Shown here: piece by piece, positions 22,744 to 31,989 of the stretch
How positions within the stretch are numbered: the stretch's first letter is position 1
Layout of the letters: every line of letters begins with the position of its first letter
Origin: Thermococcus sp. MV5
Lineage (GTDB): Archaea > Methanobacteriota_B > Thermococci > Thermococcales > Thermococcaceae
Direction of reading: 5' to 3'
NCBI RefSeq assembly: GCF_012027425.1
Contig: NZ_SNUE01000003.1
Coordinates: forward strand, 1 to 64,000
Length of the DNA stretch: 64,000 nt
Translations under genes and position numbers: made by a program
Notes under the pieces: model-generated
What the model saw: the letters and a program-made list of their open reading frames with translations, nothing else
What the model was told of the DNA's origin: nothing
Databases searched by the model: none

Positions 22744-25410
22744 TTAACTTAATTTGAGGGTTATGACTTCATGGGGCTTTGCTTTTATCCTGATCTCATT
22801 CTTTTCAATGTTTACTGGAGCTTCAATCGACTTCTCTGCTAGATTCACGGTTTCAACTTTGTTTGGGATCCATCCAAGTCTTATTGATCCAGTAACTTCT
22901 GAATCTGTAATGTTGTAAAACCTCAAGATCACTCCATTTCCGTCCTCCGCCATTTTAAATGCACTGAGTATTAGAGAGGAGGGGGTTATTTTCACCATTG
23001 AGAAATTGGTTTTTTCTATGTCTTTTGCTAAATATGCTACTGGTAGCCCTTGATAAGCTTCTGAGAAGTTGTATGCTTCTTCTAAGTTGTATCCCTCTGT
23101 GAAGTATAATGAAAATTCTGCAGTGTGTGAACCCAAAGACTGGGCCTCAGGAGTTAGAACCTCTGGCCCGGCGTTTCCTTTCCTTGTTACTAAATTGGGC
23201 CTTGAGAGCATTCCTACACTCCTCAATAGTGTAAGGGCAAGGTTTATTGTAGACTCAGACTTCTCGATTTCATACTCTCTGAGTCCTTTTGTGGATAAAA
23301 CAATACCTCCATTCTCGTCAGCAACATATACGAAATTTTGCATTGGGTATCTGTTCTCAGGTAGTTCAACATACTCCTCTATGTTCCCTAAACTTTCTAT
23401 TTTATTTGCTCTTTTTATTGGTCCGAAGTAGTCATCGGCTATGTGGAAGTCGGAGATGAGGGGTAGTTCAAAATGGGCTCTAAACCTGTGATCCTTTGCC
23501 CTGTTTTCGAAGTGTATTTTGACATCTATTCTTGGGCTGGTTTTATGAACAAAGTATGAAACTTTAATTGGAATCACTACTCTTTTTGTTGCTCGTTTCT
23601 CATTTTCGAAGTCAAAGTATTCTGGAACCTCCAAGTTGTGTTCTACTTCTATCAAGAACCCAAGATCATTTTCAGTTACTGTTTTAATCTCTGCATGTTT
23701 TCCAAGAGTGCTTATTTTCTCAGGATTTTTGGATGGGCAATAGTTATACTCATCCCCGATGTCTTCCCAGTCTTCGAAATAGCATAGGTTCTTATATCTC
23801 CTTCCGGTTCTTTTATCTTTTACATTTAGTGTTCCGTCTGTATTAATGTCAACCTTAAGAAAAGGAGTCTCAATTGGAATCTCAGTGGGAATATTTGTGT
23901 TATTAGATTTTCCTTTCCTATGTATTATCTCAAAGACTTTAACACCAATTGGGGGAAGTTCAGCTTCAAACCTTATCTTTATACGTTTCTTCCTAAGATT
24001 TTGTGGTGGTGCTATTTCTGAAGTTATTAGGAATTCTCTGAGGTAGTCCTCCTCTGCTGTGTTAAAGTGTTCAAAACTCCTGTCGTTTTTTATTATACAA
24101 GTTGTTTCTTCTAGATATTCTACAAATGTCGGGAGTTCTTTTCCGTTTTCAATTACTACTAAGTCCTCGTGGGGTTCTTCTGGGGGGAGATGTATCTCTT
24201 TTTCGATGATTGTTTTTGTATCTCTTGCAAAAGGTGAAAATACAATAAGGTGATATTTATCTTGGTCTTTACTTTGGTTTCTAAGCTTTTCTATGATTTT
24301 ATTCATAAGCTCACATTTTATAACTTGGATAAGTTGAAGAACCTGGTCTTGCAGTACTTCCATTTCGCGGTGCACTTGATCACTGCTACACCCGCATATA
24401 TCGTCATGAGGGGTGGTTTTTAGAAACAGTTTCCATGCATAGTTGAGGAGGTTTAATTCCGTATCTATTGGAATGGCAAGTAAGTATGCTGTTGCAACTA
24501 AGGGTTCAACTACCCTTATCAAAGCATGCTCAATTAAGTGGCTTTTTTGTTTGAGATGTATTCTGGAAGAAGTGACGTCTTTGAGGATTGGCTCGTACTT
24601 GGGATCACGCAGTTCTCCCTTAATTTTTCTTAACTTTAAGTTTAAGCGTAATAGTGTTTCTGCATGTTCATCGAGACTCCCGATTTTGATGTTGTATCCT
24701 TCTTCCTTTAGTTTCTTAACAAACTCTATTACTGTACGAGAAGGAAAACTACGGTCTGCTCCGTACATAAGGAGAATATGGCCACTTTTGGAATGTTCGA
24801 GGAACTTTTTGACCTTCTCTTCTAAGAATTTTTTAAAGTTCTCATATTCCTTTGGTGGGCAGAGAAAATTTGCATAACCATCGATGATATTTATACTCAA
24901 GACTTCGCTCCCATCAGGACCTTCCCAAATAAACTCTGCATCTCTGCAGTTATCACCCACGCCTCTCCAAAGGGCTATGGTTTCCATTCCAAGACCTTTT
25001 ATTAACGTGGGAATGTAAGCAGGATGTCCAAACATATCTGGGAGATATGCAACTTTCGTTGATGGAAGGGAATTCTCGTTTAAAAATCTCTGGGCTACAA
25101 GAAAGTTTCTTATGAAGGTCTCTCCTGAAATCAGGAATTCGTCGGGAAGAACATAAAAAGGCCCTACTAATATCCGCTTTTCTCTGATCTTTGAAAAGAG
25201 TTCTTCTCGTTTTTGAGGGAATACTTCCAAATAGTCTTCTATGGCAATTGTTTGTCCATCCAAATAGAATTTGAATTCTGGAAATTCCTCCAACATGTTT
25301 GAGACAATCTCCATCAGATGGAGGAGCCTTCCTCTAAATACTTGAAATGGAAAATACCAGTCTCTGTCCCAGTGTGCATGAGGGATTATACACACAGGAG
25401 TTGTTTTCAT
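22744..25410 (-). CDS. GH38 alpha-mannosidase-like glycoside hydrolase
   Basis: An 888-residue glycoside hydrolase of family 38. The zinc site starts with PHAHWDRDWYFPFQ; the nucleophile segment is YLPDMFGHPAY; and TTPHDDICGCSSDQVHREM supplies further active-site residues. A helical middle domain and a beta-rich C-terminus (about 500-888) complete the family layout. No signal peptide, so it acts in the cytoplasm. The length is close to bacterial MngB-type enzymes that cleave mannosylglycerate. It converges with the TrmB-like gene and probably splits the glycoside imported by the neighbouring transporter; the substrate is inferred. Confidence 0.9.
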   Translation of the reverse strand: MKTTPVCIIPHAHWDRDWYFPFQVFRGRLLHLMEIVSNMLEEFPEFKFYLDGQTIAIEDYLEVFPQKREELFSKIREKRILVGPFYVLPDEFLISGETFIRNFLVAQRFLNENSLPSTKVAYLPDMFGHPAYIPTLIKGLGMETIALWRGVGDNCRDAEFIWEGPDGSEVLSINIIDGYANFLCPPKEYENFKKFLEEKVKKFLEHSKSGHILLMYGADRSFPSRTVIEFVKKLKEEGYNIKIGSLDEHAETLLRLNLKLRKIKGELRDPKYEPILKDVTSSRIHLKQKSHLIEHALIRVVEPLVATAYLLAIPIDTELNLLNYAWKLFLKTTPHDDICGCSSDQVHREMEVLQDQVLQLIQVIKCELMNKIIEKLRNQSKDQDKYHLIVFSPFARDTKTIIEKEIHLPPEEPHEDLVVIENGKELPTFVEYLEETTCIIKNDRSFEHFNTAEEDYLREFLITSEIAPPQNLRKKRIKIRFEAELPPIGVKVFEIIHRKGKSNNTNIPTEIPIETPFLKVDINTDGTLNVKDKRTGRRYKNLCYFEDWEDIGDEYNYCPSKNPEKISTLGKHAEIKTVTENDLGFLIEVEHNLEVPEYFDFENEKRATKRVVIPIKVSYFVHKTSPRIDVKIHFENRAKDHRFRAHFELPLISDFHIADDYFGPIKRANKIESLGNIEEYVELPENRYPMQNFVYVADENGGIVLSTKGLREYEIEKSESTINLALTLLRSVGMLSRPNLVTRKGNAGPEVLTPEAQSLGSHTAEFSLYFTEGYNLEEAYNFSEAYQGLPVAYLAKDIEKTNFSMVKITPSSLILSAFKMAEDGNGVILRFYNITDSEVTGSIRLGWIPNKVETVNLAEKSIEAPVNIEKNEIRIKAKPHEVITLKLS

Positions 25411-25599
25411 AGAGTATAACCCCCTTCTGGTTTTCTTTTAATAGATCGAATTTTTATTCTTGTGTTGTAGAGTGTTTTTTCTTTAAAACCTTTTCTACTT
25501 TATCTGAAAGCATTCTTCTCCTCCCGAAGGATAAGGCTTTCATGCAGTAAAATACAAAAGAATTTTAAGCCAATATCCCCTTAATCCCTTGGTGGTCAA

Positions 25600-26586
25600 A
25601 TGAAACCCAAGGATTACTGGGATCTGATAACAATCATTGCGCTCTCACTCCTTCTTGACCTCCTCATTGCTTTCTATCCGGATAGTTTACTCAGGAAAGC
25701 CCTTGGTTTGGCCTTTGTGCTCTTCTTTCCTGGTTATGTTTTCATAACAGCCCTTTTTCCCGAGAAAAAGGAACTTGACAACCTTGAGAGATTGGCATTG
25801 AGCTTTGGTTTGAGCATAGCAATAGTCCCTCTAATTGGCCTTGGCCTTAACTACACCCCTTGGGGGATAAGGTTAATTCCAATTCTTGTAAGTCTAACAA
25901 TTTTCAACCTTATCTTTGCCATTGCGGCAATTTATAGAAGGGCCAACGCCGTTGACCCATGGATTCCAAGGATAAGCATTGAAAAACTTAAAGAAGAACT
26001 GGAGTGGGAGAAATCAAGCAAACTGGACAAGGCTTTGACTGTAATCTTGATCATCGCAATAATCTCCTCCATAGCCACTTTGGCCTATGTTATAACTCAT
26101 CCCAAGCCTGGAGAAAAGTTCACCGAGTTCTATATTTTGGGCCCGGAAGGAAAGGCCGCTGACTATCCAACTGAGGTCTTTGTGGGGGAGAACGCCACTG
26201 TTATTTTGGGCATAGCGAATCATGAGTACAGAAACGTCACCTATCACGTGGAGGTATGGCTGGTGAATCTTACCTATGACTTTGAAACGAATGAAACCAT
26301 TATATATAACATGTATATTGTGGATTACTTCAACGTAACTTTACCCCATAAGCCAGTTGACATTGAAGGCAACTGGACACCCCAATGGGAGACTAACTAT
26401 ACCTTCACCATGAACAGGCCCGGAAAGTGGCAATTGTGGTTTTTGCTCTTCAAGGATGAAAGGCCCCCACTACCTGAGCCAACAAAAGGTGACTATGCTC
26501 AAACAAACGCCACTCAAAGAATCTTGGATGCAATAGAGGGCAAAATAATGGGGCTGAAGCTCAACATCGAGGTTAGGGAGATTTAA
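25600..26586 (+). CDS. DUF1616 membrane protein
   Basis: A 328-residue protein. Four N-terminal helices (about 10-30, 35-55, 68-88, 92-112) contain the DUF1616 features FPGYVFITALFP and LERLALSFGLSIAIVPLIGL. A fifth helix is at 145-167 (VILIIAIISSIATLAYVI). The outside C-terminal part is beta-rich and has several N-x-T sequons (GENATVILG, EYRNVTYHV), so it may be glycosylated by AglB. DUF1616 proteins are common beside glycosylation and S-layer genes; the function is unknown. GGTGGT precedes ATG. Its stop abuts an antisense AglB remnant. Confidence 0.85.
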   Translation: MKPKDYWDLITIIALSLLLDLLIAFYPDSLLRKALGLAFVLFFPGYVFITALFPEKKELDNLERLALSFGLSIAIVPLIGLGLNYTPWGIRLIPILVSLTIFNLIFAIAAIYRRANAVDPWIPRISIEKLKEELEWEKSSKLDKALTVILIIAIISSIATLAYVITHPKPGEKFTEFYILGPEGKAADYPTEVFVGENATVILGIANHEYRNVTYHVEVWLVNLTYDFETNETIIYNMYIVDYFNVTLPHKPVDIEGNWTPQWETNYTFTMNRPGKWQLWFLLFKDERPPLPEPTKGDYAQTNATQRILDAIEGKIMGLKLNIEVREI

Positions 26587-26755
26587 TCTCTCCTGAAGAT
26601 CCCTTTATCCAGTACCTTTTTACCTTTAATGTATGCATATCTTATAACCTCTCCTTCCACTTCTTTTAGAAGTTTGAATTCTGCTTTGTTTTCAACGTTG
26701 TATTCTTTTTCAAATACTATTGTTCCATTGTCCAAGAGGTTCGTGAAAACATCAG
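26583..26755 (-). pseudogene. C-terminal remnant of an aglB copy
   Basis: Minus-strand translation gives LLDNGTIVFEKEYNVENKAE, then EGEVIRYAYIKGKKVLDKGI and FRRD stop. This aligns with FLDNGTLVFKKWYNVKGMEE...NGTVIRYAYALGRKIVDRGI, FRRS stop in AglB at 2212-4506. Only about 57 codons are left; upstream similarity stops near 26755. From 26756 to 26960 I see no gene. Confidence 0.75.
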
Positions 26756-26960
26756 GAGGATTAGGGCCTCATAATGTATAGGGGTCTGGGAATGCATTTC
26801 GCGCGTGAGTTTTAGGTGGGATAGTTCTCATGAGCTTTTTGGGTAATTCTGTGCAGGTACAACTTCATAGGTGGTGGGAACTAGGGTATAATTGCTTAGC
26901 TTATGATTCAGAATAGAGCCTTAAACATCAATTAAAAATGGTAAAAATTTGAAAAAAGTG

Positions 26961-28133
26961 CTAATTTACTTTAAAATACAGGACAGGAACCGTGGTTATA
27001 TCCGTACTCTCTGCCCTCCAGACATGATGAGTTGTTTGTACATCTGAGTCAAGAGAGAGGTCAAAATCGAATGCTTGAATGTTATCATATTCAAATCCAA
27101 CGTCAATAAAAAGACCTATTAGAGAGGCTTTTTGAGCCGCAGCAGAGCTTATCTTCCCCATCATCTCCAAGTAATCGATGAACTTTAGGACATCCACTGC
27201 AAAGTCATTTGTAGTTAGATTTGATATATGGAATGCATAATACCCCTTATTTCCAGTAGATGGGTGAACTCCTTCATCTATCCAGCTATCAACCGGTGGA
27301 GTTTGAGCGTCTGAAGGTTTTGATGTTCCACCGAATATTGTAGCAGGATAAAAGTCCTTAACGTAAACGTACTCCTCGTACCACATCCAGCCGTTGCTGT
27401 AAACACGCCACTTCTCATAGCGGTACTTGACATTCATCCAGATATAGTACGGGCTCCCTTTGGGGAAGTTGGCGTAATGAGAACCATCCTCGTTCTTTTG
27501 GACTATATTGTATGAAGCTAATCTCGTCCAATCAGATTCCACAAAAGCATTAATGCTAAATCCGACTTTTTTGTTGATCGAGTACGCATAGGAGATATAT
27601 CCTTTAGTTGAACTGTCCGGAATCACCTGAGCTACTATAGTAGGTGCTGTCCATTCATATGAGTCCACCAGCGTGCGGCTGTAGTAGCCCAATGGTTGTA
27701 CACCATCCGCTTGTGCAGATGCAGTTTTTACAGCATTTTTTAATGTTTTGAACTTTGGAGTCACTGCTTTGGATTGGGGCATTTTGTCCCAGTTGAAGTT
27801 AACGCTCTCGACAGAGACTTTCCCATCTTTTGTGACTATTGTTAAGAGGATTAACGGCTGTGAAAGCCTTTTGTTCTTCCTGTACTCATCCTGCCAAGCT
27901 TTCCTCAAGTCTCCAAGGCGTATTAAAATCCTGCCATTGTCTTTGATGTCATATTCGCCAATCTGCTTAAAGCCTTCTGGATACAGGGCTGAAACAAAGA
28001 CGTGCGCCTCTTCTGCATTTTGAATGTTCACACTTGCCAAGTTATTAAAATACTGCACTTGTACATCATTTGCCATTACGAAAAAACAAAAAACTAAACC
28101 CATCAATAACGTTACAATTATTGCCTTTTTCAT
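26961..28133 (-). CDS. Secreted protein of unknown function
   Basis: A 390-residue protein with an N-terminal signal peptide (KKAIIVTLLMGLVFCFFVMA). The mature part is rich in aromatic residues and beta-strand patterns (YIWMNVKYRYEKWRVYSNGW) and has no further transmembrane segment. I recognise no family. It has its own GGTGAT site and is not in an operon. It lies between an aglB remnant and a broken AbiEii gene, in a region that looks imported. A cell-surface or released protein is likely; any enzymatic role is unknown. Confidence 0.75.
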   Translation of the reverse strand: MKKAIIVTLLMGLVFCFFVMANDVQVQYFNNLASVNIQNAEEAHVFVSALYPEGFKQIGEYDIKDNGRILIRLGDLRKAWQDEYRKNKRLSQPLILLTIVTKDGKVSVESVNFNWDKMPQSKAVTPKFKTLKNAVKTASAQADGVQPLGYYSRTLVDSYEWTAPTIVAQVIPDSSTKGYISYAYSINKKVGFSINAFVESDWTRLASYNIVQKNEDGSHYANFPKGSPYYIWMNVKYRYEKWRVYSNGWMWYEEYVYVKDFYPATIFGGTSKPSDAQTPPVDSWIDEGVHPSTGNKGYYAFHISNLTTNDFAVDVLKFIDYLEMMGKISSAAAQKASLIGLFIDVGFEYDNIQAFDFDLSLDSDVQTTHHVWRAESTDITTVPVLYFKVN

Positions 28134-28309
28134 AGTATCACCAATAACAACACTGAAAAGTAATTATATTAAGTTTTCCCCAGTTTTCAGCATGGGTATC
28201 ACCCTAGGCCCGAGCCACTACTCTACTTAAGCATTGACGGCTCATCTCAAAACAACACTAAAGATAAGGCTTCTCTTTAATACTGTTCTTCAGTTTATCC
28301 TAACAGTAT

Positions 28310-28873
28310 CGGGAAGCAGAATGGTAACATTTAAATTATAAGATGGGAATGAGCTCATAAAGGTTCAAGTTAATTTTGTTGAAAAGCTCTTTTTTGAGCC
28401 CAAACTTACCATGGCAAGAACACTTATTGGCAATACTAAAATTACAGATGAGGAGGTAGCCTATTTCAAAGGCTTTCTAGAGTCCTATACTTCAGTAAAC
28501 GTTCTATCTTATAGCAAAGAGGAGATTCTCTGTGAAAAAGTTAGGGCAATCCTTACAACACACACAGAAACTTCGTGGCTTTTATGATGTTTTTATGCTT
28601 GAAAAAGAAGGATTAAGAGTAGAGGCGTTTAAAGATGAAATCATTAAGAAAACAAAAGAAGTAATGCGGTATAAGAAGTATAGGGAGAATCTCAACAGAA
28701 ACGTAAAATATTTGGGCATTGAAGAAATCCTCGAAAATCCTTTTGAAAGGGAGAGGTTCATCGTTAGGCCACCATCAGAATTCTATCGGTTCCTTAATAT
28801 GTTCTCAAAGCTGCTAAAAGATATAGGAGAATGCATTTTAGGAGTAGAGGAGATAAATGAGTTAAGAGATTAG
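28310..28873 (+). pseudogene. Broken AbiEii-type nucleotidyltransferase gene
   Basis: Frame one gives ELIKVQVNFVEKLFFEPKL and later LSYSKEEILCEKVRAILTT, the AbiEii/DUF1814 pattern in which a Lys in the EKxRAL-like segment is conserved. The protein continues in another frame as QKLRGFYDVFMLEKEGL to LRD. The switch occurs in the dinucleotide repeat ACACACACAG (around 28550-28565). A stop codon also interrupts the upstream part (FKL stop DGNE), and the catalytic N-terminus is absent. The partner AbiEi regulator is not present. The downstream 113-codon frame alone is not a full protein. Confidence 0.65.
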
Positions 28874-28915
28874 AGAAGAAATTTAGAAAAATTGAAGATA
28901 GAATTAGGAATATGT

Positions 28916-28969
28916 TAGTTAAATAATCTTGACCAAAACATTTATATCTTAGTTAATTTCAATTAACTA
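28916..28969. promoter_or_regulatory. Promoter with a 9-bp palindrome before the first DUF4143-type ATPase
   Basis: A TATA-like TTTATATC lies at 28941-28948. Directly after it, TAGTTAATT (28950-28958) and AATTAACTA (28961-28969) form perfect 9-bp arms with a 2-nt centre, covering the expected transcription start. A further half-site TAGTTAAAT lies upstream of the TATA box at 28916-28924. A TTGACCAAAA at 28929-28938 recalls the half-sites before the second ATPase. Confidence 0.6.
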
Positions 28970-28981
28970 GTGGTGATCCCA

Positions 28982-30367
28982 TTGACAGTTGAAGAATACG
29001 TCCGGAGGAGCATTCTGCTAGGACCAAAGAGGCTGGAGAAATATGTGTTTAGAGATGATAAACCAAACCCTGAGAGGCGAATAATTGGAGAGATACTCGA
29101 TGAGCTTGAGAAATTTTCTGAAACCAAAGAGAATAGGATCCTCCTTCTTTATGGCCTTAGAGGTGTTGGAAAAACCACCCTCATGGCTCAGACGTACTTC
29201 AAACTCCTGGGCAAAGTTTCTCAGGAGAGATTGTTATATATCTCCGCTGATGAAGTTGCTCTTTTAAATTCAGATATGTTAGAGGCTGTTAAAACATACG
29301 AAGCTTTAATCGGCGAGAGGTTTGAAGAGCTGAGTAGGCCGGTATTTCTGTTCATAGATGAAGTTCACTATGATAAAAACTGGGACTTGATTCTCAAGTC
29401 ACTCTATGATAAAGCGAGGAATCTTTTTGTACTTGCTACTGGTTCTTCGGCATTGGCCATAAAAATGAGCACTGATTTAGCTAGAAGGGCAAGGCGATTG
29501 CATGTTACCCCGCTGACGTTCTCAGAATACTTAGCCATTAAGCGCAACGTCAAGAATGGAATAAGCTCAGAGCTTAGGAATGCTCTCTTCTCATCGGATA
29601 GTATGGAGGCATGTAAAAAGCTCGAAGCCCTCAGGAATGAAGTTGGAAAGATTCTCCTTCAGTTTGATAAAATGGATTTAGATGATTATATAGTCCAAGG
29701 GACATTGCCTGTTTTTCTGTCCTCAAAAGAACCACTTTACGACACTTATACACTCATCGAAAGGATGATTTATAAGGATTTAGCCCTTTATGGATTTTCA
29801 AGTGAAATCCTTGAGAAGGCTTTTTCACTTCTCGTACTTCTGGCGTCTGGTGAGAGTCTAAACTATGAAACTCTGTGCTCAAATCTTAACATCTCACGCC
29901 CCACCCTTGCCCAGCTTTTGAGTGGTCTGGAAAAACTTGAAATCGTGTTCCCTGTAAGAGCTTATGGCTCAATTGGAAAAAATGTAAGAAAAACTCCAAA
30001 GTATAAGTTCTTGGCCCCTATGCTCAGGGCTTCAATTCTAACCAAGTTCAACCTTTTTACGCTCGATGAGAAGATCCTTGGAATGCTTTTGGAAGATGCT
30101 GTTGCACTGTACTTTTATATCCTTTCGAGTGAACTCAACTTTAGGGTGAACTATGATGCTCAAAAGGGCGGTGCTGATTTTGTCCTGACATTTCCAGATA
30201 AGAAGATTGTAATCGAGGTTGGTTATGGAAACAAGGGGATAAAACAAGTTAAGAGAACTATGAGAAAGGTCGATGCTAACTTTGGGATTGTGATTTGGGA
30301 AGGAAATCTTGAAGTAGAGGGGGATATAATAAAGGTTCCCAAGGAGTGGTTCATGCTGATAATCTGA
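28982..30367 (+). CDS. AAA_14/DUF4143-type ATPase (first copy)
   Basis: A 461-residue ATPase. Walker A is LLYGLRGVGKTTL, Walker B FLFIDEVHYDKNWDLI, sensor ATGSSALAIK, then the TPLTFSEYLAI segment typical of AAA_14 proteins. The C-terminal part (DUF4143 and a nuclease-like region, about 370-461) contains DAQKGGADFVLTFPDKKIVIEVG, close to the D-x-E-x-K arrangement of restriction-type nucleases. TTG 28982 is chosen since GGTGAT precedes it; GTG 28970 is an alternative. A paralogue lies at 31990. Function unknown; such genes behave as mobile or defence-associated. Confidence 0.85.
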   Translation: MTVEEYVRRSILLGPKRLEKYVFRDDKPNPERRIIGEILDELEKFSETKENRILLLYGLRGVGKTTLMAQTYFKLLGKVSQERLLYISADEVALLNSDMLEAVKTYEALIGERFEELSRPVFLFIDEVHYDKNWDLILKSLYDKARNLFVLATGSSALAIKMSTDLARRARRLHVTPLTFSEYLAIKRNVKNGISSELRNALFSSDSMEACKKLEALRNEVGKILLQFDKMDLDDYIVQGTLPVFLSSKEPLYDTYTLIERMIYKDLALYGFSSEILEKAFSLLVLLASGESLNYETLCSNLNISRPTLAQLLSGLEKLEIVFPVRAYGSIGKNVRKTPKYKFLAPMLRASILTKFNLFTLDEKILGMLLEDAVALYFYILSSELNFRVNYDAQKGGADFVLTFPDKKIVIEVGYGNKGIKQVKRTMRKVDANFGIVIWEGNLEVEGDIIKVPKEWFMLII

Positions 30368-30467
30368 ACTCTCTATGAAAGATAAATCGAAATTCCCCTA
30401 AAGACCTTCTTTAATAACATTAGGGCTAACCGTTAAGTTCATAAGCCCTTTATTTTTACTACCAACT

Positions 30468-31667
30468 ATGAGTAGGAAAATAAAATCACAAGTAGTTATA
30501 GCTATGATGGCAATAGCCTCGATATCGGGCCTCTATTACCTAGGAAACCTACAGCTTCAATCAGCCGTCCCATTAGAGATGGCCGAAAAGGGAGATATAA
30601 TAGAGTTCACCGGCATATGTGTCAACTCTAAAGAAAACTTCGCCCTTCTCTACAATGGCAGTGAAACTATAGTGGTTTTTGAAACATTAGAATCGGGAAA
30701 AGCCTACAAAATCCGGGGCAAGCTTACAAACCCAGCTAAAAACTGCGTGGAGGCCTTTGAAATAAACCAAACCTCTCCAAAAGTTCTCCCATTGGAAACA
30801 CTGACCGGTGCTTACTGGGTCGATGACTACTGTCAGCTCCTCACTCCTAAAAAGATCTCTCTAAACACTTGTTTAAACGCATCAAAAGGAGAGAGGGTTA
30901 TTATTGAAGGCTTGTACTACAACAAAAGATTCTATGTGGTAAATTACACCCGGTTGGGCTTTGAGAATTCCCCCAAAGACAACATGCCATTCTTAATAGT
31001 AGGTTCCGTGATCTACGGTGGAAACCCGGCCACAATATGGGATGGCGATGAGGAGGTCAAGGTCTACCTCCCCTATAACCAGACTCTAAGGGCTGGTGAG
31101 TACGTTGAGGTTTTGGGCACAGCCAAGCTTTACTCCACCCTAACCATATACGTTGATGACAAATCTGACGTCAGGGTTCTCGGAAGGGCCAGAAAGTCCC
31201 CCATAGGAGAAGAAAAGATTGGAGAGGTAGCATATGGGGCCTGTGCAGTTAAAAAATCAACAAACGCCTACATAAGTCTGGACTGCACTTCAATTCCCCT
31301 TTACGGGTTTTCTGCAAGAAGAGGTGATGAGGTTCAATTCGAGGCCATAAGAAGAAAAAACTCTCTTTACTGCTTGGAATGTAAGGTCTCAAAACCAAGA
31401 GAAAAGCTTGAAAACTCGCTTTGCAACCCAAATCCGGAAGTCCCCTCCAAAATTGAGGGAGACGTGAAATGGGTAAAGGTATACAGCAACGGCTTTGGAA
31501 TAGCCAACATAACCAACGGAAACTGCTGGACTCTTTTAAAGCTCCCAAAGTCCCTTGGAATAACACTTGAAGAAGGAGAGCACGTAGTGGCCTTTGGATT
31601 CCACACTACCTATAGGGGAATGCCGGCCTTTGAAATAGCTTCCAGAGAAGACATAATCATAGGCTAG
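30468..31667 (+). CDS. Membrane-anchored extracellular repeat protein, Cys-rich
   Basis: A 399-residue protein with one N-terminal helix (6-26) and an outside part built from about four repeated beta-barrel-like units, each with a G-(D/E)-x-(V/I)-x-(F/V)-x-G core: KGDIIEFTGICV, KGERVIIEGLYY, AGEYVEVLGTAK, EGEHVVAFGFHT. The spacing suggests OB-fold repeats. At least ten cysteines are present outside the helix, which suggests disulfides. No named family recognised. It lies between the two DUF4143-type ATPases but has its own start region and a different character, so the link with them is uncertain. Confidence 0.7.
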   Translation: MSRKIKSQVVIAMMAIASISGLYYLGNLQLQSAVPLEMAEKGDIIEFTGICVNSKENFALLYNGSETIVVFETLESGKAYKIRGKLTNPAKNCVEAFEINQTSPKVLPLETLTGAYWVDDYCQLLTPKKISLNTCLNASKGERVIIEGLYYNKRFYVVNYTRLGFENSPKDNMPFLIVGSVIYGGNPATIWDGDEEVKVYLPYNQTLRAGEYVEVLGTAKLYSTLTIYVDDKSDVRVLGRARKSPIGEEKIGEVAYGACAVKKSTNAYISLDCTSIPLYGFSARRGDEVQFEAIRRKNSLYCLECKVSKPREKLENSLCNPNPEVPSKIEGDVKWVKVYSNGFGIANITNGNCWTLLKLPKSLGITLEEGEHVVAFGFHTTYRGMPAFEIASREDIIIG

Positions 31668-31676
31668 GTGTCCCAC

Positions 31677-31923
31677 ATGTTAAGGGAACTACTCCTCGGA
31701 ATGCTCGGGGAACATTAACGGCCGTGTTTTTGGGCGTAAAGAGAACAGCATGTATGGGAGTCTTAATGCTAAAGGTTATGCTAGGCTAGGTAGAATCTTG
31801 GAGAGGTGATAAAATGGGAAAAGAAGGTTTATTATAGCTGTTTGAACAAGATACACGTGGCTAGGTAGCTTCAGTAGAAATCTTAGTAGAAGTTTCCTAA
31901 GTTTGGATTTTGTCTGAGTTAAG
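31677..31923. other. Intergenic stretch with decayed coding scraps
   Basis: A short frame MLRELLLGMLGEH stops at once, while the adjacent frame continues GNINGRVFGRKENSMYGSLN then AKGYARLGRILER. The two may be one frameshifted gene, but I cannot name it. A good GGAGAGGTGAT site at 31799-31809 precedes ATG of only seven codons. No RNA gene or mobile element is visible. Confidence 0.3.
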
Positions 31924-31978
31924 TTTGGTTATTTAAATGACCAAAATTTTTATATATTTGGTCATTTAATTGACCAAA
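31924..31978. promoter_or_regulatory. Promoter with four alternating half-sites before the second ATPase
   Basis: Half-sites TTTGGTTA (31924), TGACCAAA (31938), TTTGGTCA (31957) and TGACCAAA (31971) alternate in orientation. The TATA box (TTTTTATATA, 31947-31956) lies inside the central pair, whose arms match over 9 bp. The last pair ends 11 bp before the ATG. It looks like an operator array for a dimeric regulator. Confidence 0.65.
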
Positions 31979-31989
31979 ATGGTGGGAAT

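Noticed and set aside
28532-28873. 113-residue protein as an intact gene
   Set aside because: It begins in the middle of an AbiEii-like domain, and the preceding part is found in another frame upstream; treated as part of a pseudogene.
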